From Alteraurantiacibacter buctensis (GTDB taxonomy: Bacteria > Pseudomonadota > Alphaproteobacteria > Sphingomonadales > Sphingomonadaceae), in assembly GCF_009827655.1 (NCBI RefSeq), contig NZ_WTYV01000001.1:682001-746000 (forward strand): a DNA stretch of 64,000 nucleotides, in the 5' to 3' direction. Below are positions 18,954 through 25,222 of this stretch, piece after piece. Position numbers and translations under genes: made by a program. The notes under the pieces are model-generated. The model was given only the letters and a program-made list of their open reading frames with translations. It was not told where the DNA came from and searched no databases. Numbering within the stretch: the stretch's first letter is position 1; the number at the start of each line of letters is the position of its first letter.

Positions 18954-19900
18954 CACTCACCCCCCGGAATAGCGACGTTGCGGACCACGAACGGCCCCGG
19001 ATCCTGCCCGGCTTGCGGGCCGAACATGAAGCGCAATTTGCCCTCGGGATAGAAGGCGCGGCCGCCCACGGCGGTGACGGCGCTGGCATAGTCGATGCCA
19101 TCGGCCAGCACCGCGATCTCCGCCCGGTCGCCTTCGATGGTGACCAGCGCGATCAGCCCGGCGTTGCCCTCGCTCTGCAGGAAGCGGTTGCCGCCCAGCG
19201 CGCGCAGGCCATCCGGCCCGCCCATCGGGCGCGAGGGGGTCAGCACCGTTGCCCCGGCGAAGTTGCCCGCCGCATCGCGGTTGGCGCGCACCAGGTTGTT
19301 GCGCTGGATGGCGTTGAGGTAAAGCTGCCCGTCCCCGCCCCACACAATCCCGTCAGCCGTCGCGAATTCCGGATCGCGCGCCCACTCGGTGAAAGTTGCA
19401 CCGCCATTGGCCAGCTTGAGGATCCGCCCGCCCATCATCTCGCTGGCATAGACCGCGCCATCGGGGGCCACAGTCATGTCGTTGCACATGGCGGGCCCTT
19501 CAATGGCAAGCGGATAGCTGGCCACCAGCGCGCCATCGGCCAGCCGGAAGCTCTTGATCGCCGGTGCGCCGCCGTCACCCTGCCGGGGATTGGAGCAGAC
19601 CCACAGCAGGCCGCGCCTCTCGTCCGCCAGCACGCCGAACACGGTGGCCAGGCCGTTGGCGACATCGGGCACGATGAACGGCTGCGCCACGCTGTCCCCC
19701 GCCCGCGCGCGGAACACGGTGCCGGGATTGCTGCCGATGTAGATATGGCCCGCCGCATCGCTGGTGATGCTTTCGGGGAACAGCCGCTCGCCCGGTAACA
19801 CGATTTCAGGCGGCGCGGCATCGGGCACGCTGGCGCAGGCGGCAGCGGGGGCCAGCAGCAGGCTGGCCAGCAAAGGCCGCAGGGTGATGGACTTGGACAA
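18953..19900 (-). CDS. SMP-30/gluconolactonase-like exported protein
   Basis: A 315-aa six-bladed beta-propeller of the SMP-30/lactonase type. The N-terminus (SKSITLRPLLASLLLAPAAA followed by CASVPDA) is a signal peptide with a possible but atypical lipobox. Visible propeller pieces are PESITSDAAGHIYIGS, AMCNDMTVAPDGAVYASE (Asn-Asp typical of metal ligands) and TADGIVWGGDGQLYLN. The start is TTG 19900, chosen for GGAGAGGGAG just upstream and the signal peptide it yields. The longer reading frame reaching 20206 overlaps the divergent gene and is not plausible. It leads the operon containing the three SnoaL genes. A hydrolase of a periplasmic sugar or aromatic lactone is the likeliest role. Confidence 0.8.
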   Translation of the reverse strand: MSKSITLRPLLASLLLAPAAACASVPDAAPPEIVLPGERLFPESITSDAAGHIYIGSNPGTVFRARAGDSVAQPFIVPDVANGLATVFGVLADERRGLLWVCSNPRQGDGGAPAIKSFRLADGALVASYPLAIEGPAMCNDMTVAPDGAVYASEMMGGRILKLANGGATFTEWARDPEFATADGIVWGGDGQLYLNAIQRNNLVRANRDAAGNFAGATVLTPSRPMGGPDGLRALGGNRFLQSEGNAGLIALVTIEGDRAEIAVLADGIDYASAVTAVGGRAFYPEGKLRFMFGPQAGQDPGPFVVRNVAIPGGE

Positions 19901-19917
19901 CGGATTCTCCCTCTCCG

Positions 19918-19929
19918 TAACGGCCGTTA
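19918..19929. promoter_or_regulatory. 12-base perfect palindrome before the lactonase operon
   Basis: TAACGGCCGTTA lies 18 bases upstream of the TTG start of the lactonase gene, in the divergent promoter region shared with the Gfo/Idh/MocA gene. It differs from the AGCGCT-centred element found elsewhere in the window, so it may bind a separate regulator. Confidence 0.45.
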
Positions 19930-19986
19930 TAATCGCTTGAGAAGGGGTGGAAAGGCAAACCTTGCGCCGCACGGTATTCTCGCGCA

Positions 19987-20002
19987 ATGTTACCGCTACC
20001 AT
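19987..20002. promoter_or_regulatory. Putative LacI-type operator (site 1)
   Basis: ATGTTACCGCTACCAT matches 14 of 16 positions of the element ATGGTAGCGCTACCAT recurring across this locus. It lies 20 bases before the Gfo/Idh/MocA start and could also influence the divergent lactonase operon. Confidence 0.6.
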
Positions 20003-20021
20003 AATGAGAGGATCGGGAATC

Positions 20022-21206
20022 ATGGACAGGAACGGCCTTTCGCGCCGGCAGGTGCTGGCGGCAGGTGCCGGGGCAACGTTGGCCGCAGCCGGAGCCAGCC
20101 GCGCAGCCGCGCAAGTGCGCGCGGAAGGCACCACGCTGGCAGGCGATTTCACATTCCCCGAGCCACCCGGGCAGCGGATGCGTTGGGCCGTGGTGGGCCT
20201 GGGCAACTATGCCGTGGGCCAGATCATCCCGCGCTTCGGGGACATGCACGCCAGCCGCCTGACCGCCTTCGTCAGCGGCTCTCCCGCCAAGCAGGCCGAC
20301 CTTGGCGCGCGCTATGGCGTCAGCCGGTTCTACAGCTACACCAACTATGACGAGATCGCCGCCGATCCGGAGATCGACTGTGTCTACATCGCCCTCCCCG
20401 TGGGGCTGCACGCCGAATACACGATCCGCGCGCTCAGAGCCGGCAAGCACGTATTGTGCGAAAAGCCGATGGCCTCCAGTGCGGCCGAGGCCGAAGCGAT
20501 GGTGGCCGCCGCCCGCCAGGCGAACAGGCAACTGGGCGTGGCCTATCGCGTGCATTTCGAGCCGAACAACGTGGACGTGCTGCGCCGCATTCGCGCGGGC
20601 GAGCTGGGCACGCTGCGCCACATCAATGCCGACCACGGCTTCAACGCCACTTTCGACTGGCCGCCGCACATCTGGCGGCTGCAGAAGGCACTCGGCGGCG
20701 GCGGGTCGATGTATGACATCGGCATCTATGGCCTCAACACTTCGCTCATGATGCTGCCGGGCGACACGGTGGACTGGGTCAGCGCCACCTACTCCACCCC
20801 GCAGAACGATCCGCGCTTTGCCGAAGTGGAAGGCGCGGTGGAATACCGCCTGCGCATGGCCAGCGGGATCAGCGTGCAGGGCTCGTCCAGCTATTGCTAC
20901 AGTCCCTATTTCAGCCGCCAGTGCTATTTCGGCAGCGCCGCGAGCGCGGCGATGCAGCCCGCCACCACCTATGATGCCAACAGCATCACGATGGACGGCG
21001 GCAACCTGCCCCAGCGCACGTTCCGGGCCGGAGACCCGACCAGCCAGTTCGCCGCGCAGATCGATGCCTTCAGCCGCGCCGCGCGTGCGGGCGTGCCGCA
21101 CCTGACGCCGGGCGAGATGGGCCTCAGGGATATGCGGCTGATCGAGGCGATCTATCGCAGCGCGGATGCCGAGGGGGATCGGGTGATGGTGGGGTTGGCG
21201 GTGTGA
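20022..21206 (+). CDS. Tat-exported Gfo/Idh/MocA-family oxidoreductase
   Basis: A 394-aa NAD(P)-dependent sugar oxidoreductase. The N-terminus carries a twin-arginine signal (GLSRRQVLAAGAGATLAAAG), so it folds with cofactor in the cytoplasm and is exported. The Rossmann motif WAVVGLGNYAVGQ and the family EKP motif (CEKPMASS) are intact. A GFO_IDH_MocA C-terminal domain holds the substrate pocket. The layout resembles periplasmic glucose-fructose oxidoreductase of Zymomonas, which carries tightly bound NADP. Site 1 of the palindromic operator lies directly upstream, linking it to the sugar regulon. Substrate unknown. Confidence 0.88.
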   Translation: MDRNGLSRRQVLAAGAGATLAAAGASRAAAQVRAEGTTLAGDFTFPEPPGQRMRWAVVGLGNYAVGQIIPRFGDMHASRLTAFVSGSPAKQADLGARYGVSRFYSYTNYDEIAADPEIDCVYIALPVGLHAEYTIRALRAGKHVLCEKPMASSAAEAEAMVAAARQANRQLGVAYRVHFEPNNVDVLRRIRAGELGTLRHINADHGFNATFDWPPHIWRLQKALGGGGSMYDIGIYGLNTSLMMLPGDTVDWVSATYSTPQNDPRFAEVEGAVEYRLRMASGISVQGSSSYCYSPYFSRQCYFGSAASAAMQPATTYDANSITMDGGNLPQRTFRAGDPTSQFAAQIDAFSRAARAGVPHLTPGEMGLRDMRLIEAIYRSADAEGDRVMVGLAV

Positions 21207-21301
21207 GGTGAAAGGGCGGATTGGTTAGGAAGCTGCCTGTCCACAGCACCTTCCCGATGCAAGCTACACGATGGTGGGCTCAGCTTTTCAATTGCTGGCG
21301 C

Positions 21302-21520
21302 TCATACCCCCAGCGCACCGAGCGTTGCGCCAAGGATTGCTGACGCAACGCCGAATAGCATGCATCCAATGCTATAGGCAGAGATCAGCCAATAGAGGAC
21401 AGGATTGGTGGATCGCCTGTTCCGCCATTTTGAAAATCGACGGAGATGGTATGCAAACCAACCTAAACCGAAGACAACCATGAACAAGCTTACGATAAGC
21501 CTTCCGACAATCTCATTCAC
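21302..21520 (-). CDS. Small membrane protein, 72 aa
   Basis: A short minus-strand gene starting MNEIVGRLIVSLFMVVFG with two predicted membrane helices (about 7-24 and 42-66) and a basic loop RRFSKWRNRRS between them. GGAGAAG lies upstream at a usable distance. Base composition is visibly less GC-rich than its surroundings. I do not recognise a family. It stands alone between the oxidoreductase and the MFS transporter. Confidence 0.6.
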   Translation of the reverse strand: MNEIVGRLIVSLFMVVFGLGWFAYHLRRFSKWRNRRSTNPVLYWLISAYSIGCMLFGVASAILGATLGALGV

Positions 21521-21628
21521 TCGGGCTTCTCCAGCTCGGCGATCTAAGCGGTATGGCTCATTGCACCTTGTTACCTATGCGCGAAAGGTCCGCAACGGAG
21601 TCGTTTGAAGTGGGCCTGCTCATTCGTT

Positions 21629-21708
21629 CGTCATTGCGAGCGGAGCGAAGCAATCCAGGGCCGCGTACCCCGCGCTGGATTGCTTCGGCCTTTGGCCTCG
21701 CAATGACG
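21629..21708. repeat. Dispersed imperfect inverted-repeat element, ~80 bases
   Basis: CGTCATTGCGAG (21629-21640) is matched by its exact complement CTCGCAATGACG (21697-21708), with further pairing inside (CAATCCA against TGGATTG). Elements of this 'cattgcgag...gcaatcca' kind occur in many copies between genes of sphingomonad and other alphaproteobacterial genomes. It lies just downstream of the transporter gene. No target-site duplication or transposase is visible here. Confidence 0.75.
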
Positions 21709-21722
21709 TGAGGTGATAGTCC

Positions 21723-23033
21723 CTACTCCCCCACCATCCGCGCCGGCTCCATCCTTGGCACCAGTGCCTGGATCACCGCGAAGGCGATCAGGTAGGCCAG
21801 TCCGGCGTAGATCACGATCGGGGTGTAGCTCCCGGTCAGCTCCAGCGTCCACCCGGTCGCCTGGGCGATCAGCATGCCGCCCACCGCGCCGGCCGCACCG
21901 CCGATGCCGGCCACGGTCGCCACGGCGCGGCGGGGGTAGAGGTCGCTGATCATGGCGAAGATGTTGCTGGAAAAGGCCTGGTGCGCGGCCGTGCCGAGGC
22001 CGATCAGCAGCACCGCCGTCAGCGGGCTGGCAACGTCCGCCACACCCACCATTGGCACGGCCAGCAGGGCGGCGCCGAACAGCGTGGCCTTGCGGGCGCG
22101 GTTGACGGTCCAGCCGCGCCCGATCAGGTGCGATGACAGCCAGCCGCCGGCAATCGCGCCGATATCGGCCAGCAGGTAGACCCCGATCAGCGCCGGGCCG
22201 ATAGTGGACAGGATCCCGCTCTCAGCCTTGGGAAACAGGTCCATCCCTTGCGTGGTCTTGAAGAAATCCGGCAGCCAGAACAGGAACAGGTACCACACCG
22301 GATCGGTGAAGAACTTGCCCGCCACGAAGTACCAGGTCTGCCGCTGGCCCAGCGCCTGCTGCCAGCCAAGCGGCTTGCCGGCCACGTCCTCGCCATCCTG
22401 CGTGATCCAGGCACGTTCCTCGTCCGTGACCGAGGGGTGCTCGGCGGGACTGCGGAAGAACCGCAGCCAGCCCCACAGCACCACGAACCCCACCGCGCCG
22501 GTGGCGAGGAAGGCTGCCTGCCAGCCGTATGCCCCGGCAATGCCGATGGCGATGATCGGGGTCAGCACCACGCCCACGTTGGCGCCTGCATTCAGGATGC
22601 CCACGCCCAGCGCCCGCTCGCGCCGGGGGAACCATTCGGCCACCGACTTGACCGCGCCGGGATAAGCCGCCGCCTCCGCCAGCCCCAGCATCAGCCGCGC
22701 CAGCACGAAGGCCAGCACGCTGCGCGCGGCGGCATGGAAGCAGGCGGCAAGGCTCCACAGGGCAAGAGCAATGGCCAGCCCCTTGCGGGTGCCGACCTTG
22801 TCCAGCCAGCGGCCCACCAGCAGCAGCCCCACGGCATAGCTGGCCTGGAAGGCGGTGACGATGTTGGCATAGTCCACCTCGGACCAGCCCAGGTCATCCT
22901 CGATCACCGGCTTCAGCACGCCGATCACCTGCCGGTCGATATAGTTGATGGTGATGACGCAAAACAGCATCGCGCAGATGCCCCAGCGGTAATTGCCGGC
23001 GGGCTTCGCCGGAGTTGCCATCTTGTGGGACAT
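21723..23033 (-). CDS. MFS transporter, hexuronate (ExuT-like) type
   Basis: A 436-aa inner-membrane transporter of the anion:cation symporter branch of the major facilitator superfamily. Twelve membrane segments are predicted. The N-terminal INYIDRQVIGVLKP and RLMLGLAEAAAYPGAVKSVAEWFPRRERALGVG segments are typical of ExuT/GudP hexuronate transporters. The start has GAGAGGGAA upstream. A strong operator copy lies 19 bases before the start. With the GH67 alpha-glucuronidase in the same locus, uptake of glucuronate or 4-O-methylglucuronate is the likeliest role, though no uronate isomerase pathway is present in the window. Confidence 0.85.
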   Translation of the reverse strand: MSHKMATPAKPAGNYRWGICAMLFCVITINYIDRQVIGVLKPVIEDDLGWSEVDYANIVTAFQASYAVGLLLVGRWLDKVGTRKGLAIALALWSLAACFHAAARSVLAFVLARLMLGLAEAAAYPGAVKSVAEWFPRRERALGVGILNAGANVGVVLTPIIAIGIAGAYGWQAAFLATGAVGFVVLWGWLRFFRSPAEHPSVTDEERAWITQDGEDVAGKPLGWQQALGQRQTWYFVAGKFFTDPVWYLFLFWLPDFFKTTQGMDLFPKAESGILSTIGPALIGVYLLADIGAIAGGWLSSHLIGRGWTVNRARKATLFGAALLAVPMVGVADVASPLTAVLLIGLGTAAHQAFSSNIFAMISDLYPRRAVATVAGIGGAAGAVGGMLIAQATGWTLELTGSYTPIVIYAGLAYLIAFAVIQALVPRMEPARMVGE

Positions 23034-23051
23034 CTGCCGTTCCCTCTCCCT

Positions 23052-23067
23052 CTGATAGCGCTACCAT
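23052..23067. promoter_or_regulatory. Putative LacI-type operator (site 2)
   Basis: CTGATAGCGCTACCAT matches 14 of 16 positions of ATGGTAGCGCTACCAT. It lies 19 bases upstream of the MFS transporter start codon, a position suited to repression. Confidence 0.7.
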
Positions 23068-23130
23068 AAGCGAGGCTAGGGTGAGGTCAAGCCAAAGTCC
23101 CCCCTGCTCGAGATGACCGCACGACAGCTC

Positions 23131-24150
23131 TTAGCGTGGCAATCCAGCCGCCCTTCGCAGGTGAGCGCGCATCAGCCGGCCCGCCGGGGTCAGTTGCCCG
23201 TCCCCCCAGCCCCAGGTCGGTGCGCCGGGTTGCAGGGCCGCGCTGGTCTCGTTGCGGTCACCGATCGACCAGGCGAGGTAGGACACACCGTTCCGTTCCG
23301 CCCAGTCCCACCATTCCTGGCTGCTGGCCAGGTCGACCGGCCCGTTGCCGGTGGCTTCCACCACCCCGTATTCGGTGATCATCAGCGCCAGCCCCGCCGC
23401 CAGCGCGGCATCGGCCTTGGCGCGCAGCTCTGCCTTATGGGTCGCGGCGTAGTAATGGAGCGTATAGACCAGGTTGTCGCCCGGCACCGGATCGCGCGCG
23501 GCCATGTCCACGTCCTGGCTCCAGCTTGGGCTGCCCAGCACGATCAGATTGTCGGGATCATGGGCCCGGATCGTCGCCACCATCCGCTCGTGATAAGGCT
23601 TCACATCGCGGCTCCAGTCCACGTTGTCGCGCAGCGGTTCGTTGAAGGGCTCCCAGATCACGTTGGGCAGGTGGCCATAGCGGCGGGCCAGTTCGGCCAG
23701 GAACCGCTCCGCCTCCGCCGGGTGCTGGCGGTGGGCGTGCCAGTCTACGATGACATAGATGCCCTGGGCCACCGCGGCATCGATCACCGTTGCCGCCTTG
23801 GCGATCTCGCGGTCCATGTGGGTGAGGGCACTGTCCTGCCCTTCGGCCGCGATCGCGGCGCGCACCGCGCTCACCTTCCAGTCGCTGGCCAGCCAGGCGA
23901 CGGTCTGGGCATTGTAGTACTGCGGTGCCCATTGCGACCAGAACAGGCTCATCCCGCGCAGCGTTACCGGCTGGCCGTGGCTGTCCGCCACCCGGCCATC
24001 GGCCACGTGCAGCGCACCGTGGCGGGCAACGGGGCTGCCGGCAGGCGCCTGGATTGCGCTGGCAGGCGGGCCAGACGGCGCGGCAACGGGCGCGCAGCCG
24101 GCCAGGGCCAATGCCGAAGCCAGCGCCAGAAGGGTGCCGATCCTTGTCAT
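23131..24150 (-). CDS. GH5-family glycoside hydrolase, lipoprotein
   Basis: A 339-aa (beta/alpha)8 endo-glycanase of family 5, closest in look to the bacterial endoglucanase branch. The acid/base is Glu171 in NVIWEPFNEP and the nucleophile Glu260 in MITEYGV; WSIGDRNE and HYYAATH are further family landmarks. The signal peptide ends LALAGC with lipobox Cys19, so it is probably anchored to a membrane. ATG 24150 follows GAGAGCAGGG. The longer upstream extension is not family-like. Target: beta-1,4-glucan or mixed-linkage/xyloglucan backbone; specificity not decidable. Confidence 0.88.
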   Translation of the reverse strand: MTRIGTLLALASALALAGCAPVAAPSGPPASAIQAPAGSPVARHGALHVADGRVADSHGQPVTLRGMSLFWSQWAPQYYNAQTVAWLASDWKVSAVRAAIAAEGQDSALTHMDREIAKAATVIDAAVAQGIYVIVDWHAHRQHPAEAERFLAELARRYGHLPNVIWEPFNEPLRDNVDWSRDVKPYHERMVATIRAHDPDNLIVLGSPSWSQDVDMAARDPVPGDNLVYTLHYYAATHKAELRAKADAALAAGLALMITEYGVVEATGNGPVDLASSQEWWDWAERNGVSYLAWSIGDRNETSAALQPGAPTWGWGDGQLTPAGRLMRAHLRRAAGLPR

Positions 24151-24193
24151 CCCTGCTCTCCCCCATCGGTCCGGTCCAGGCCGGCATCTCTTG

Positions 24194-24209
24194 ATGGTAG
24201 CGCTCCCCA
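24194..24209. promoter_or_regulatory. Putative LacI-type operator (site 3)
   Basis: ATGGTAGCGCTCCCCA matches 13 of 16 positions of the shared element, with the left half perfect. It lies 44 bases upstream of the GH5 start codon. Confidence 0.55.
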
Positions 24210-24567
24210 TGCCGCTTGTCAGGACCGCAAATTGGCGCATGGGGCGCGATATCGTGGTTAAGGCACTTCGTAACTTTCTCCTTACCGAAGGCCCCGGGGC
24301 AAGTGCCCGACAAGCGTGAAACCGTATCGCCAGACCCCGTGTGACATATCGCCAGCCAGCCGCTGCCCCCGAGAGCAAAAGGTTACGCCCAGCTTATCCA
24401 CAGGTCCGCAGCCCTTAATGCGGCCTGCCAGAAAGGGCGGAATTTTACTCCGCATTAACCATAACCGGAGAGCCTTCTTTCAAACCTGGTGTCTAGAAGA
24501 GGCGATGTCCGAGGGGGAAACCTCGCTTTGGACCGGGTACCGAAGACTACTAAACCAGGAGACTATC
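24210..24567. other. Non-coding region before the Flp genes
   Basis: This 358-base stretch carries no convincing gene; the long open frame running through it into flp has no family-like sequence. It contains a 9-base inverted repeat, TTAATGCGG (24415-24423) with CCGCATTAA (24450-24458), about 110 bases before the first pilin gene. The pilin promoter is presumably near here, but I cannot place -35/-10 boxes confidently. Confidence 0.5.
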
Positions 24568-24738
24568 ATGACCTTCTTCAAGAACATGCTGCGCGACGAA
24601 GCCGGCGCCACCGCCATCGAATACGGCCTGATCGCTGCTCTGGTGGCCGTTGCCGCCATCACCGCCCTCGACAACCTGGGCGACGAGCTGAGCACGACCT
24701 TCTCGACCGTCGACAGCAAGCTCGAGTCGGCTAACTAA
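24568..24738 (+). CDS. flp: Flp/Fap-type pilin (first copy)
   Basis: A 56-aa type IVb Flp pilin subunit. It has the short leader MTFFKNMLRDEAG and the processing-site region GATAIEYGLIAALVAVAAI with the family glutamate and Tyr-Gly, then a hydrophobic helix and a polar tail DELSTTFSTVDSKL. AGGAG lies at the usual distance from ATG 24568. A terminator follows. No tad/cpa assembly genes are in the window, so assembly must rely on genes elsewhere. Confidence 0.93.
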   Translation: MTFFKNMLRDEAGATAIEYGLIAALVAVAAITALDNLGDELSTTFSTVDSKLESAN

Positions 24739-24779
24739 TAGCCGACTGGTCCGGACCTTCCGGGCCAGGCGAAAGATCG

Positions 24780-24810
24780 GGGCGGCAGGGCAACCTGCCG
24801 CCCTTTTCTT
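24780..24810 (+). terminator. Rho-independent terminator after first flp
   Basis: GGGCGGCAGG pairs perfectly with CCTGCCGCCC around a 4-base loop, followed by TTTTCTT. The duplicate flp gene carries a nearly identical terminator, so the duplicated unit includes it. Confidence 0.88.
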
Positions 24811-24972
24811 GTGCCTGCGGACACCGCACCTGGGCCAGGCGCGCAAATCCCTAAAGCCGGTTAAGGAGTTCCCGGGGGCACTTTCTTAATCATGGACCCA
24901 TAATCCTGCCGGTGTCCGGGGCGAAAATCTCGCTGGGACCAAGTACAAGTTACTGTAATCCAGGAGACTATC

Positions 24973-25146
24973 ATGACCTTCTTCAAGACCATGCTGCGCG
25001 ACGAAGCCGGCGCCACCGCCATTGAATACGGCCTGATCGCGGCCCTTGTTGCCGTGGCCGCCATCACCGCCCTCGACAATCTGGGCGATGAGCTGAGCAC
25101 GACCTTCTCGACCGTCGACAGCAAGCTGGAGTCGGCCAACACCTAA
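24973..25146 (+). CDS. flp: Flp/Fap-type pilin (second copy)
   Basis: A 57-aa Flp pilin differing from the first copy at only one internal residue (Thr for Asn at position 6) and by an added C-terminal Thr. The ribosome-binding region (CCAGGAGACTATC) is identical to that of the first copy, showing a recent tandem duplication of the whole transcription unit. The spacer between copies differs more than the genes do. Confidence 0.93.
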   Translation: MTFFKTMLRDEAGATAIEYGLIAALVAVAAITALDNLGDELSTTFSTVDSKLESANT

Positions 25147-25183
25147 CCCGGCCGGTCGGTCCTGCGGGATCGGATTGGTGATC

Positions 25184-25217
25184 GGGGCGGCGGGACAACC
25201 TGCCGCCCCTTTCTTTT
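25184..25217 (+). terminator. Rho-independent terminator after second flp
   Basis: GGGGCGGCGGG pairs with CCTGCCGCCCC with one G-T wobble around a 4-base loop, followed by TTTCTTTTT. It also separates the pilin transcript from the converging GH31 gene, whose stop codon lies at 25223. Confidence 0.85.
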
Positions 25218-25222
25218 TGCCA

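Noticed and set aside
24568-25146. A tad/flp secretion island
   Set aside because: Only two pilin genes are present; no prepilin peptidase, secretin, ATPase or Tad genes occur anywhere in the window.
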